NCBI GenBank assembly: GCA_002439165.1
Contig: DJTE01000008.1
Location: forward strand, 1 to 64,000
Source of the DNA: Chryseobacterium indologenes
Lineage (GTDB): Bacteria > Bacteroidota > Bacteroidia > Flavobacteriales > Weeksellaceae
Direction: 5' to 3'
DNA: 64,000 bases
The notes under the pieces are model-generated. The model ran no database searches, had not been told where the DNA came from, and worked only from the letters and a program-made list of their open reading frames with translations. Both the position numbers and the translations under genes were made by a program. Positions 25,401 through 34,733 of the stretch are shown in pieces. Numbering within the stretch: the stretch's first letter is position 1; each line of letters starts with the position of its first letter.

Positions 25401-26069
25401 ATGATCATCGGTAATGGTATCATAGCAAATGCTGTAAGACCCTATGACAGGGAAGACATTGTTTTTTTCGCCTCCGGAGTTTCCAATTCCCTGGAAACGA
25501 GAGTCTCAGAATTTGAAAGAGAACTTTCTCTCCTGAGATCAGTTCACGAAGAAAATAAAGAAAAAAAGATCGTTTATTTTTCCACATTAAGCATCCACGA
25601 TCAGTCTAAGCAGGACAGCCCGTATGTTCAGCATAAAAAAACGGCTGAAAATTACCTTAAAGAAAACTCCGGAAACTTCCTGATTCTGAGGGTAGGCAAT
25701 ATTGTGGGAAAAGGCGGCAACCCGAATACCCTTTTTAATTTTCTGAAAAAACAGATCGCTGACCGCCGTGAGTTTGCCATGCACCTCAAGGCGAGAAGGC
25801 TGCTGCTTGATATTGATGATATTTCAGGATTTCTGGGCAGGCATTGTCTGGAGGTACACAATACCACCATCAATCTTGCGTTCCCATACTATTATAATCT
25901 GAAAGAAATTGTGAATGCCATAGAAAAAGAGACCGGCCAAAAGGCAAGTTACTCAGAAACCGGTGAAGGAGATTTCTATCAGGTAGATTTCGATGAAAAT
26001 ATCACCACATTTTTTACAGGAATAAGCCCTGAGGATTATCTGGAAAACTTAACCCGAAAGTACATTTAA
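25401..26069 (+). CDS. Short NAD-dependent epimerase/dehydratase-like protein
   Basis: The 222 residues keep the active-site pattern of extended SDR enzymes: serine in YFSTLSIHD, then YVQHK (YxxxK), then LRVGNIVGKGGNPNTLF. The N-terminus has only MIIGNGIIANA, without the usual long GxxGxxG strand-helix, and the protein is about 80-100 residues shorter than typical nucleotide-sugar epimerases. It may modify a nucleotide sugar, or may be a reduced family member with altered cofactor binding. It is 1 bp from the next GT2. Confidence 0.65.
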   Translation: MIIGNGIIANAVRPYDREDIVFFASGVSNSLETRVSEFERELSLLRSVHEENKEKKIVYFSTLSIHDQSKQDSPYVQHKKTAENYLKENSGNFLILRVGNIVGKGGNPNTLFNFLKKQIADRREFAMHLKARRLLLDIDDISGFLGRHCLEVHNTTINLAFPYYYNLKEIVNAIEKETGQKASYSETGEGDFYQVDFDENITTFFTGISPEDYLENLTRKYI

Positions 26070-26070
26070 T

Positions 26071-27021
26071 ATGGCTCACATTCACGTTATTATCGTTACT
26101 TATAATGCCATGAAATGGGCTGAAAGGTGCTTTACAAGTTTAAGGCACTCTTCCGTTCCGGTACGCTGTACTGTGATAGACAACGGATCTGGGGACGGAA
26201 CCCAGGAATACATCAGAACCCGTTTCCCGGAAGTTGATTTTATCCAGTCGCCGGAAAATTCCGGTTTTGGAAAAGCCAATAACCAGGGAATCGAAAAAGC
26301 TTACAGAGAGGGAGCTGATTTCTTTTACCTGATGAACCAGGATGCATGGATCTTCCCGGACAGTTTTCAGAAAATGCTGGATGTTTATGGCACTTTTCCG
26401 GATCAGAGCAAAATCGGGATTCTAAGTCCGATGCATCTGGACGGAACGGAAAAGAAACTGGATCTTCATTTTGAGAATTACCTGGCTAAAGATGCCCGGA
26501 ATAACAGGATTCTTTCCGATATTTATTTGGGTGAAGCACAGCCTTACTATGAAGTAGGTTTTGTGAATGCGGCCCATTGGTTCATTCCCCGGAATATTAT
26601 TGAAAAAGTGGGAGGGTTCAATCCTTATTTTTTCTATGGTGCCGAAGATTATGAATATGTGAGCAGAATTGCCTATTTCGGATTAAAAATACTGGCCTGC
26701 ACTCAAAGCCGTGTGGTACATGATGCAGTACAGTCTTTTCACAAGAAACAGCCTGAAAGCAAAGCTGAACTGCTTGCCAGTACAAGACTTTCGATGAGAA
26801 TGCAGCGGGAAACCAGATACCTGGATCCCCGTTATGATTATAATATCAGAAGAGAGAAAACCGCCATTCTATCGTATATTGCAAAAATGGCTGCTAAGGG
26901 AAATATAAGTGAATCTAAATTTTATATGGAACAGTACAGCTATTTTTCAGGGAAATTTAAAGAAATAGAGGCGGCCAGAAAAACATCAATGACGGCCCCA
27001 CATCCATTTCTGAATCTTTAA
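26071..27021 (+). CDS. Family 2 glycosyltransferase
   Basis: The 316 residues begin IHVIIVTYNAMKWAERCFTS and have VIDNGSGDGT, SGFGKANNQGIE and NQDAW, the latter replacing the usual DXD as in many rhamnosyltransferase-like GT2 enzymes. The C-terminus has helical segments without clear membrane spans. The gene at 30090-31013 is its close paralog, with nearly the same first 20 residues and the same length. Confidence 0.87.
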   Translation: MAHIHVIIVTYNAMKWAERCFTSLRHSSVPVRCTVIDNGSGDGTQEYIRTRFPEVDFIQSPENSGFGKANNQGIEKAYREGADFFYLMNQDAWIFPDSFQKMLDVYGTFPDQSKIGILSPMHLDGTEKKLDLHFENYLAKDARNNRILSDIYLGEAQPYYEVGFVNAAHWFIPRNIIEKVGGFNPYFFYGAEDYEYVSRIAYFGLKILACTQSRVVHDAVQSFHKKQPESKAELLASTRLSMRMQRETRYLDPRYDYNIRREKTAILSYIAKMAAKGNISESKFYMEQYSYFSGKFKEIEAARKTSMTAPHPFLNL

Positions 27022-27034
27022 AAACGGTAACGGC

Positions 27035-27823
27035 ATGGAAAAACTTCCCATCAGTATCTGTATCCTTTCCTGGAAAAGCGGAGCTGCATTAAAAAACACT
27101 TTAAAATCTTACAAAAAATACGGTCTTCTGGATATGGCCGATGATATTACAGTGCTTTTCCAGGCAGTAAGTGAGGAGGATAAAAAAACAGCAGACCGCT
27201 ATAATGTGAAATATATCGGGCTTCCGGAAAACATAGGAATCGGAAAAGGAATGAAACAGCTGGCAGAGAATACCACCTGTGAATACCTTCTTTTTCTGGA
27301 ACACGACTGGGAGCTTATCGAAAATAAAGAACTGACCTTTTCACGGCTTAAAAGCGGACTTGAACTTCTTCAGAACGGATTCGATGTAGTTCGTTACCGG
27401 AGCAGGGAAAATCCAGGTTACCCCCTCATTTCCATAAGACATAAGGGAAATGAACTGAACTATTATGACGACTGGCACGAGTGTACTTCCCCTCACCTTC
27501 TGGAATCGCTGCACTGGCTGGATCCGGCACAGGAATTCCCGGATAAGATTCAGAAGCAGGGAGAATATTTTACCACCACCTCACGCTGGGCAAACTGGAC
27601 CAATAATCCTTATCTGGTCCGTAAAAAATTCCTCCTGGAAACCATTATCCCTTTTTCAGGAGAGTCTGCATCACTTGAAAGAAATATAGCCGCCTGGTGG
27701 GTAAAGCAGGATTTTAAGATTGCACAGGGCGAAGGACTTTTTAAACACAATGATCTCAACAAGTATCCGAGAAGAACTATTCTTCAGAAGATCCTGAACA
27801 GATTGAAAAATAAATTTAAATAA
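27035..27823 (+). CDS. Glycosyltransferase, GT2-like
   Basis: The 262 residues look like a divergent GT-A enzyme: PISICILSWKSGAALKNTL at the start, IGLPENIGIGKGMKQLAE, and FLEHDWEL in place of the DXD motif. The C-terminal half is rich in Trp and lacks family landmarks I know. It sits in the middle of a glycosyltransferase run, 13 bp after one GT and 9 bp before another, which supports a role in glycan assembly. Confidence 0.7.
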   Translation: MEKLPISICILSWKSGAALKNTLKSYKKYGLLDMADDITVLFQAVSEEDKKTADRYNVKYIGLPENIGIGKGMKQLAENTTCEYLLFLEHDWELIENKELTFSRLKSGLELLQNGFDVVRYRSRENPGYPLISIRHKGNELNYYDDWHECTSPHLLESLHWLDPAQEFPDKIQKQGEYFTTTSRWANWTNNPYLVRKKFLLETIIPFSGESASLERNIAAWWVKQDFKIAQGEGLFKHNDLNKYPRRTILQKILNRLKNKFK

Positions 27824-27832
27824 CTCAGCAGA

Positions 27833-28798
27833 ATGAAAATTCTTTTCCATGAAAACGAACTCAATTACAGAGGAACTTCCATCGCATTATACGATTATGC
27901 CGATTTCAACGAAAGATATCTGGGAAATGAATCTCTGATCATTTATGATAAAAATTCAAAGACCAATCATCCGTTGGGAATTGAAAAATTTGCCAGGCGG
28001 TTTCAGGTATTCGGGTATTCGGATTTCAGTGAGGTTGATCAGATCATCCGTAAAAATAATATCGACCTGTTTTACGCTATTAAAAACGGCGATATAGACA
28101 ACGTAGACACCCAGGAATGCAAAACCGGAATACATACTGTGTTTAAACATTTTGAACCTCACGGAGACGTATATGCCTATGTTTCCGAGTGGCTGAGTGA
28201 AGAAATGACGGGTTCGGAATACCCTTATGTTCCCCATATGGTTAATTTTGAAACAGATACGGATCTGGACCTGAGAAAAGAACTGAATATTCCGGCTCAT
28301 GCAAAAGTATTCGGCTACTACGGCGGGCACATCAGTTTTAATATCGCATTTGCCCGGCAGACTGTGGAGAAAATAGCCTCCCGGTACAAAGACATTTATT
28401 TTATTTTCATGGGAGTAGATCCTTTCATCAAAAAGAAATGGTGGAAGTCCGTACCATCCAATATTCTATTCCTGCCGCCCAGCTCGGATGTGATGATGAA
28501 GCTGAAATTCATCAATACCTGCAATGCCCTGCTTCATGCACGGGAAAGAGGAGAGACTTTCGGCATTACCGTTGCTGAATTTGCCATCAAAGGAAAGCCG
28601 GTCATCACCTTTGCCGGTTCCCCGGAAAAAGCCCATATCCGGCACCTGAAGGATCAGGCTTATTATTACCGGAATAGTGCAGAACTGAGAGATATTATCC
28701 TCGATGCAAGCCTTGATCTTTCCGCGAAGGAACTGTATGAAAAATTCCTGCCTCATCCGGTCATGGATCAATTCAAAAGTGTTTTTATTAATGGTTAA
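27833..28798 (+). CDS. Glycosyltransferase, GT4-like, short
   Basis: The 321 residues end in a GT-B donor-site pattern (LLHARERGETFGITVAEFAIKGKPVITF) with the E-x7-E spacing of GT4 enzymes. The N-terminal domain (ILFHENELNYRGTSIALYDYADF) is shorter than usual. It follows the previous GT by 9 bp and ends before a 106-bp gap without visible promoter. Confidence 0.75.
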   Translation: MKILFHENELNYRGTSIALYDYADFNERYLGNESLIIYDKNSKTNHPLGIEKFARRFQVFGYSDFSEVDQIIRKNNIDLFYAIKNGDIDNVDTQECKTGIHTVFKHFEPHGDVYAYVSEWLSEEMTGSEYPYVPHMVNFETDTDLDLRKELNIPAHAKVFGYYGGHISFNIAFARQTVEKIASRYKDIYFIFMGVDPFIKKKWWKSVPSNILFLPPSSDVMMKLKFINTCNALLHARERGETFGITVAEFAIKGKPVITFAGSPEKAHIRHLKDQAYYYRNSAELRDIILDASLDLSAKELYEKFLPHPVMDQFKSVFING

Positions 28799-28904
28799 TC
28801 TCTATTCTCTCTTACATGCTGCTTAAAAATTTCCTGAGACCGGAACCCGGGCAGAACCGGATCTCCGGTCAGGATATCAATTCAAAAAATTTCGATTAAT
28901 CAGG

Positions 28905-30038
28905 ATGAAATCTAAAATAATCAGTTATATCATCAGTTTTATATTCATTGTATATGGTGCAGTGAGTATCTGGAATACATATCTGCAGATCATTTTTCAT
29001 AAAAACGGCTGGTATCTCGGCGAATGGGTAATTAATTATCAGGATGGAGGTTTCAAACGGAGAGGCCTTTTCGGAACTTTATTCATATTCATCAACGAGC
29101 TTACAGGAATTAAGCTTGAATATCTTGTATTCAGCTTTATCTCCATTCTGTATGTATGGCTTTTTCTGCTTCTGATAAAACTGTTCCGGCAGAAAAACAA
29201 TACGCTTCTCACCATAAGTCTTCTGCTTATGCCCGCCGGCATGGGAATGATCCTGAAAGATCCTACCATTGCAGCAAAAAAGGAAGTCCTCCTGTTTCTT
29301 CTGTACCTTATTTACTTCCTGCATGTACAGTCTAAATCCGCAGTAAAGAATTGGGTAATAACGCTGTTCATTATCATTGCCATCCTTAATCATGAAGCAG
29401 CTTTCTTTTATCTTCCTTTTCTGGGCTTTACCTATTTCATCAATACGAGCGCTTCCGCACCGGATAAGATAAAAAATATTATGGTCTATCAGATCATTCC
29501 TGCCGGTATCGTAATGTTGATACTCTATAAGTTGGGCTTTTCAATACGTACGGAAAACTCAATACTGTTTCTGAAAGATCACGGGTTGACACTGGGCCAG
29601 GCAGGAATCTACGATTACGATCCGAACTACAACGTTCTGAATTTTTACAAAGCCCGGATATATGCTTATCAGACCTATCTGATCAGTGTCTTCCTGGCCT
29701 CACTTACCTTTATCGTATACTGCAGATTCAACAGGATCAGCATGAATAGATGGTTCATCATTGTACAGATTATTTTCCTTGCTCCGTTGTTCTATATTGC
29801 TTATGACTGGGGAAGATGGATCAATATTTTCTTTACCCTTCTCACCATATGGATTGCCGGAGAAAAGCAGCTGAACACGACTTTGAAACAAGATATAACC
29901 GCCGCAGGAATTATCATATTCAACTCCCTGTGGAGCATGATGCTTCTGAACAACGGATTTGTAACCTTTCCGGCTGTTGATGCGCTGATCAAAAGACTCT
30001 ACTATTTTATTTATTTTAAAATAGCTAACTTATTTTAA
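28905..30038 (+). CDS. Polytopic membrane protein of unknown function
   Basis: The 377 residues contain about nine or ten hydrophobic helices. The loop after the first helix has GEWVINYQDGGFKRRGLFGT, which looks like a conserved signature, and a later loop has YDYDPNYNVLNFYKARIYAYQTYL. I do not recognise the family. Position among glycosyltransferases suggests a polymerase-like or GT-C-like function, or glycan modification at the outer leaflet; none of these is shown by the sequence. Confidence 0.6.
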   Translation: MKSKIISYIISFIFIVYGAVSIWNTYLQIIFHKNGWYLGEWVINYQDGGFKRRGLFGTLFIFINELTGIKLEYLVFSFISILYVWLFLLLIKLFRQKNNTLLTISLLLMPAGMGMILKDPTIAAKKEVLLFLLYLIYFLHVQSKSAVKNWVITLFIIIAILNHEAAFFYLPFLGFTYFINTSASAPDKIKNIMVYQIIPAGIVMLILYKLGFSIRTENSILFLKDHGLTLGQAGIYDYDPNYNVLNFYKARIYAYQTYLISVFLASLTFIVYCRFNRISMNRWFIIVQIIFLAPLFYIAYDWGRWINIFFTLLTIWIAGEKQLNTTLKQDITAAGIIIFNSLWSMMLLNNGFVTFPAVDALIKRLYYFIYFKIANLF

Positions 30039-30043
30039 ATTTG
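30036..30043 (+). promoter_or_regulatory. Promoter -7 element before the GT2 at 30090
   Basis: TAAATTTG fits TAnnTTTG and shares its first three bases with the stop codon of the preceding gene. It lies 46 nt before the ATG at 30090. Confidence 0.45.
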
Positions 30044-30089
30044 TACTTCCATCCGGAATAAAAACGGTCTGAACCTAAAACCACAGAAA

Positions 30090-31013
30090 ATGCCAAAGAT
30101 TCACATTATTATTGTTACCTACAACGCCATGAAATGGGCGGAAAGGTGTTTCACAAGTCTCAGGAACTCCTCACTTCCCGTAAAATGTTTTGTTATAGAT
30201 AACGGATCTTCGGACGGCACCCAGGAATATATCAGAACCCATTTTCCCGAAATAGATTTTACCCAGTCAGAAACCAACCTCGGATTCGGGAAAGCAAATA
30301 ATATAGGTATTGAAAAAGCATATAAAGAAGGAGCGGATTTCTTTTACCTGATGAATCAGGATGCATGGCTCTACCGGGATACTATGGAAAAAATGCTTGA
30401 TGTATATCATCATCACCCAGATCAGGACAGTATTGGCATTATAAGCCCGATCCATATCGACGGTACGGAAAAATATCTCGATATATTTTTAGATCAGTAT
30501 ATTGCCGGCAATTATGAAAAAACAAGAATGATCTCTGATCTGTATTTTCAGACCCTGAAACCTTATTACGAAATCAGATTTGTGAATGCCGCCCACTGGC
30601 TGCTTCCCAGAAAAACCATAGAAACAGTAGGAGGATTCAATCCTTATTTTTTCCATTACGGCGAAGATGACGAATATGTAAACCGCATTCATTTTCACCG
30701 GATGAAAGTATTGCTGGCGCCTGGCAGCAGAGCCGTACATGATGGTGTACAGAATCTTCATAAAATAGATTATACAAAATTTGAAAACGTAAGGGTTGAG
30801 ATTAATGCAATGAATCCCAATCTTCCCGATGCTGTGCGTCTGGAAAAAAAAGCACTCAGACAGAGTATGATCAAGAATTTTATCTTAGGCAATATGTCCC
30901 AGTATAAAATCTTACTTCAGAAGTATAAAAAAGTATCTTCCGATGAAAAGCGACTGATCGGTTTCAGAAATCAGGTGATCCAAAAGGGGCCTGCTTTTCT
31001 TAATCTGTCGTAA
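30090..31013 (+). CDS. Family 2 glycosyltransferase
   Basis: The 307 residues repeat the layout of the enzyme at 26071: IHIIIVTYNAMKWAERCFTS, VIDNGSSDGT, LGFGKANNIGIE and NQDAW, then VGGFNPYFFHYGEDDEYVNRI as the probable catalytic region. The two genes bracket about 3 kb holding two other GTs and a membrane protein, so the pair may come from a segmental duplication. Substrate unknown. Confidence 0.87.
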   Translation: MPKIHIIIVTYNAMKWAERCFTSLRNSSLPVKCFVIDNGSSDGTQEYIRTHFPEIDFTQSETNLGFGKANNIGIEKAYKEGADFFYLMNQDAWLYRDTMEKMLDVYHHHPDQDSIGIISPIHIDGTEKYLDIFLDQYIAGNYEKTRMISDLYFQTLKPYYEIRFVNAAHWLLPRKTIETVGGFNPYFFHYGEDDEYVNRIHFHRMKVLLAPGSRAVHDGVQNLHKIDYTKFENVRVEINAMNPNLPDAVRLEKKALRQSMIKNFILGNMSQYKILLQKYKKVSSDEKRLIGFRNQVIQKGPAFLNLS

Positions 31014-31061
31014 ATTAGCACAGACATAAACGAAAAAATTAATGATGAAAAATAAAACAGT

Positions 31062-32858
31062 ATGTGTGGAATAGCAGGAATCATAAGCAGCAATGCCAGA
31101 AATTACCAGGAGGAAATCCGGAGGATGACGGATTCTATGATCCACCGTGGCCCCGACTCTTCCCATTATGAATTTTATGATCATGCAGCCCTCGGCCACC
31201 GCCGGCTTTCCATTATCGACCTTTCAGACAATGGAAAACAGCCCATGTTCTCCAATACCCGGAATGAATGTATCGTTCTTAACGGTGAAATCTACGGTTA
31301 TCAGGATCTCAAGAGAAATTACGCCAAATATCCTTACCACGGCGGTTCAGATACAGAAGTTATTCTTGCTATGTATCAGAGAAAACAGGAAAACCTCATC
31401 CATGATCTTCCGGGGATGTTTGCTTTTGCCCTGTGGGACGATCAGAAACAGCAGCTGTTCTGCGCAAGAGACCGGTTTGGAGAAAAACCGTTTTATTACG
31501 CCATAGGAAACAACAATGAGTTTATTTTCGCATCAGAGATCAAGGCCATTCTTGCTTCCGGACTTATAAAACCTAAAGTAAGCAATGATGCTCTCTCCCA
31601 CTATCTTCAATACGGCTATGTAAGTACGTATCAGAGTATTTACAGCAATATATCCATCCTTCCTCCGGCTCATCAGCTGATCTGGAAAGATGGAAAGGTT
31701 TCAGTTTCCCGGTATTACAGCATTCCTGCAAAAGACAGAACGATCAGTCTTTCCGATGCCAGAGATGAGTTCCTTTACCTGCTTAAAAATGCGGTAAAAA
31801 AACAGCTTATTGCCGATGTGGAAGTAGGAAGTTTTCTAAGCGGCGGCCTGGATTCGTCTTCCGTAGTGGCTTTAGTGGATGAGTTTCTTCCGCATCAGAC
31901 GACTATCAGTTTCGGGTATGACCATAAAGACAATGAACTGAAATATGCCAAAGAAATTGCTGATAAATACAACACCAATCATATAGAAGTTCATGAAAAG
32001 AAAGAAGATCTTGTAGCATCACTTCTAAAGATCTCTCCTTTTTTTGATGAACCTTTTGCCGATGCTTCATTCATCCCTCATTATGAAATCTGTAAATATG
32101 CGCGGGAAAAACTCACCGTAGTATTGTCGGGAGATGTAGGTGATGAGCTGTTTGGTGGCTATCATTTCTATACCGTTGAAAATAAATTAAGAAATCATTT
32201 CAGCTACAAGAATATTGTGGCACAGTTTGGTTTGAAATTATATCAAAAAGTAAGAACCACTTCTTATCTTACCCGGAAAAACATTGAGTATTCATCCATC
32301 ATGGATTTTCATCTGAATTCCGTAAGAAATGCCTTCAATAAACAGGAACGTTATCAGCTGGGAATTACTTCAGATTATTTGCAGGATTACAGCTTTATCC
32401 CTGATCCGGATTCTCTGAATGATATTATGCGGGTGGATCTTGAAAATTATGTACCAGCTAATATGCTGGTAAAATCAGACCGGATGGCTATGGCCAATTC
32501 ATTGGAAGTACGTACACCGTTTCTTGATCTGGATTTTGCAGAATTCTGTATTCAGCTCCCGGACCAGCTGAAACTGGATGACACCAACGACAAAATCATT
32601 CTTCGTGAAGCAATGGGCTCTTATTGGACAGAAACTATCAGAAAACGCCACAAACAGGGCTTTGGACTGGGGGTGAAAAACTGGTTTGCAGAAGATAACC
32701 TGATGCAGCTCTCTGATGACTTGCTGAAAAATCCCAACCATAAAGTTTTCAGCTATATAGACTTTAAAGCCGCGCAGCAGTTTCTGGATAAGGATGAAAA
32801 ACACTGGAACCTTTTACAGCTGGCTCTTTGGGCAGATCATAACCAATCCGTATTGTAA
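31062..32858 (+). CDS. asnB: Glutamine-hydrolysing asparagine synthase-like amidotransferase
   Basis: Two-domain enzyme of 598 residues: an N-terminal class II glutaminase with catalytic Cys2 (MCGIAGI) and RGPDSS, and a C-terminal ATP-pyrophosphatase domain with SGGLDSS (260-266). In polysaccharide loci such proteins often amidate a hexuronic acid carboxyl and do not make free asparagine; UDP-GlcA from Ugd at the start of this locus is a possible substrate (inference). The stop overlaps the next ATG (TAATG). Confidence 0.9.
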   Translation: MCGIAGIISSNARNYQEEIRRMTDSMIHRGPDSSHYEFYDHAALGHRRLSIIDLSDNGKQPMFSNTRNECIVLNGEIYGYQDLKRNYAKYPYHGGSDTEVILAMYQRKQENLIHDLPGMFAFALWDDQKQQLFCARDRFGEKPFYYAIGNNNEFIFASEIKAILASGLIKPKVSNDALSHYLQYGYVSTYQSIYSNISILPPAHQLIWKDGKVSVSRYYSIPAKDRTISLSDARDEFLYLLKNAVKKQLIADVEVGSFLSGGLDSSSVVALVDEFLPHQTTISFGYDHKDNELKYAKEIADKYNTNHIEVHEKKEDLVASLLKISPFFDEPFADASFIPHYEICKYAREKLTVVLSGDVGDELFGGYHFYTVENKLRNHFSYKNIVAQFGLKLYQKVRTTSYLTRKNIEYSSIMDFHLNSVRNAFNKQERYQLGITSDYLQDYSFIPDPDSLNDIMRVDLENYVPANMLVKSDRMAMANSLEVRTPFLDLDFAEFCIQLPDQLKLDDTNDKIILREAMGSYWTETIRKRHKQGFGLGVKNWFAEDNLMQLSDDLLKNPNHKVFSYIDFKAAQQFLDKDEKHWNLLQLALWADHNQSVL

Positions 32859-33793
32859 TGACTGAAATTTCTGTTATTATTCCCGTCTATAATGCGGCTG
32901 AATTTCTGGAAAAGGCAGTCTGCTCCGCACTTCAGTTTGATGAAGTAAAAGAAGTTATCCTTGCAGAAGACCGCTCTACCGATGACTCGCTGAATATCTG
33001 CCGGAAACTGGCAGCCGGAAACCCTAAAGTGAAATTATTACAGCATCCCAACGGAGAAAACCGGGGTGCCGGAGCTTCAAGAAATCTGGGAATAGATCAT
33101 GCTTCCGGGGAATTTATTGCATTCCTGGATGCAGATGATTTCTATCTGACCAACCGCTTTGATGCCGAAAAAGAAATTTTCAGAGATTCTGAAGTGGAAG
33201 GGGTTTTTGGAGCCATCGGAACAGAATATTTAACGGAGAAAGGAAAAAATGAATTCCAGTCTAAATTTAAAGAAGTATCTCTCAGTACCGTCAACTATCC
33301 GGCTGAAGGCGAAGAAATCTTCCGCGGACTGCTGGGTTTGTCGACTAAAACTTTCGGTACTTCTTTTCACCTGAATTCCCTCACAGTAAGAAAAGCTGCA
33401 TTGAACCGTGAAAATTTACGTTTTAATGAAGCATTGCGGGTTCATCAGGATTCGGAGTTCATCATCAGGCTTGCCTATCACTGCCGTCTGAAAACCGGAA
33501 TTATTGATAAGGCAATTGCCATGAGAGGAATCCATGACAACAACAGAATTACCAAGATCATAAGATACACCCCCGAATATAATCAGCGGCAGCTTCTTTA
33601 CTGGACATCCTTATATCGGTGGGCGGCATCACGGAATCTTCCGTACAGCTATAAAAAGAGAATTTATCTTATCTATAAATCTTTTGATCTTTCCTTAAAA
33701 AAGGGTGTGAATAAATATATTGGCATACTTTTGGAGATTATGAAAAACCCTGAAATAGTAAAGACGAAATACCGCTTTACTTATTATCACTGA
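32858..33793 (+). CDS. Family 2 glycosyltransferase, tandem paralog 1
   Basis: The 311 residues open with ISVIIPVYNAAEFLEKAV and have AEDRSTDDSL, GAGASRNLGIDHASGEF and the metal motif LDADD; a later conserved block is RVHQDSEFIIRLAYHC then RGIHDNNRITK. It is the first of four tandem GT2 genes with the same architecture and length. With 33798 it forms one subgroup, sharing GTEYLTEKGK. Confidence 0.88.
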   Translation: MTEISVIIPVYNAAEFLEKAVCSALQFDEVKEVILAEDRSTDDSLNICRKLAAGNPKVKLLQHPNGENRGAGASRNLGIDHASGEFIAFLDADDFYLTNRFDAEKEIFRDSEVEGVFGAIGTEYLTEKGKNEFQSKFKEVSLSTVNYPAEGEEIFRGLLGLSTKTFGTSFHLNSLTVRKAALNRENLRFNEALRVHQDSEFIIRLAYHCRLKTGIIDKAIAMRGIHDNNRITKIIRYTPEYNQRQLLYWTSLYRWAASRNLPYSYKKRIYLIYKSFDLSLKKGVNKYIGILLEIMKNPEIVKTKYRFTYYH

Positions 33794-33797
33794 TGAA

Positions 33798-34733
33798 ATG
33801 AAAATATCTGTAATCATTCCCGTATACAACGCGGAAAAATATGTTTCCAAAGCCGTAGAATCTGCCCTGCAGTTTGAAGAGGTTCAGGAGGTTATTCTTG
33901 TGGAGGACCGGTCTCCGGACAATGCTTTGGAAATATGCAGGGAACTTAGCGGAAAATATGAAAGAGTACATCTTTATCAGCATCCGGATAAGGGGAATCA
34001 CGGAGCCGGTGCCAGCAGAAATCTGGGAATAGAGAAAGCGAAATCAGAATTCATTGCATTTCTGGATGCAGATGATTATTTCCTTCCCAACCGGTTTGAT
34101 GCGGAAAGAGAAATTTTCAAAGATCTTAAAATTGAAGGAGTCTTCAATGCCATAGGTACGGAATACCTTACGGAAAAAGGGAAAGAAGAATGTTTATCCA
34201 ATATTAATGATGATTACCTTTTAACGGTTAATTATCATGCGGAAGGGAAAGAAGTTTTCAGAGGGCTTCTGGGACTTACTCCGGAAAAATTCGGTTCATT
34301 TTTCACATTGGACGCCCTTACCGTAAGAAAATCATCTGTGGAATCTGAAAGCCTGCGTTTCAATGAAGTTCTGCGCCTTCATCAGGATTCGGATTTTATT
34401 ATTAAGCTGGCTTACCACTGTCATCTGAAGTCCGGAATAATAGATCAGCCTGTCGCGATGAGAGGGATGCATGATGATAACAGAATTACCAAAATTGTAA
34501 AATATTCTCCCCAGTATAACCAGAGGCAGTTTCTTTTCTGGAATTCCCTGTTTCAATGGTCACAGAGTGTACGGCCTGACAAGGATGCGGCCCGGCATAT
34601 TGAACTTCAGAAAAAGGCGTTTGAATTATCCGGAAAAAAAGGATGGTCTAAAATTTCAGGACTGTTCCCTGCTGTTCTCAGGGATCCACGGATACTGAAA
34701 ACAAAATACAGGTTTACCTATATGCATCCTTAG
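33798..34733 (+). CDS. Family 2 glycosyltransferase, tandem paralog 2
   Basis: The 311 residues match paralog 1 through the whole length: VYNAEKYVSKAVESAL, VEDRSPDNAL, GAGASRNLGIEKA, LDADDYF, GTEYLTEKGK, RLHQDSDFIIKLAYHC and RGMHDDNRITK. It starts 4 bp after paralog 1, as expected of a recent tandem duplicate in one operon. A 309-bp gap follows. Confidence 0.88.
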   Translation: MKISVIIPVYNAEKYVSKAVESALQFEEVQEVILVEDRSPDNALEICRELSGKYERVHLYQHPDKGNHGAGASRNLGIEKAKSEFIAFLDADDYFLPNRFDAEREIFKDLKIEGVFNAIGTEYLTEKGKEECLSNINDDYLLTVNYHAEGKEVFRGLLGLTPEKFGSFFTLDALTVRKSSVESESLRFNEVLRLHQDSDFIIKLAYHCHLKSGIIDQPVAMRGMHDDNRITKIVKYSPQYNQRQFLFWNSLFQWSQSVRPDKDAARHIELQKKAFELSGKKGWSKISGLFPAVLRDPRILKTKYRFTYMHP

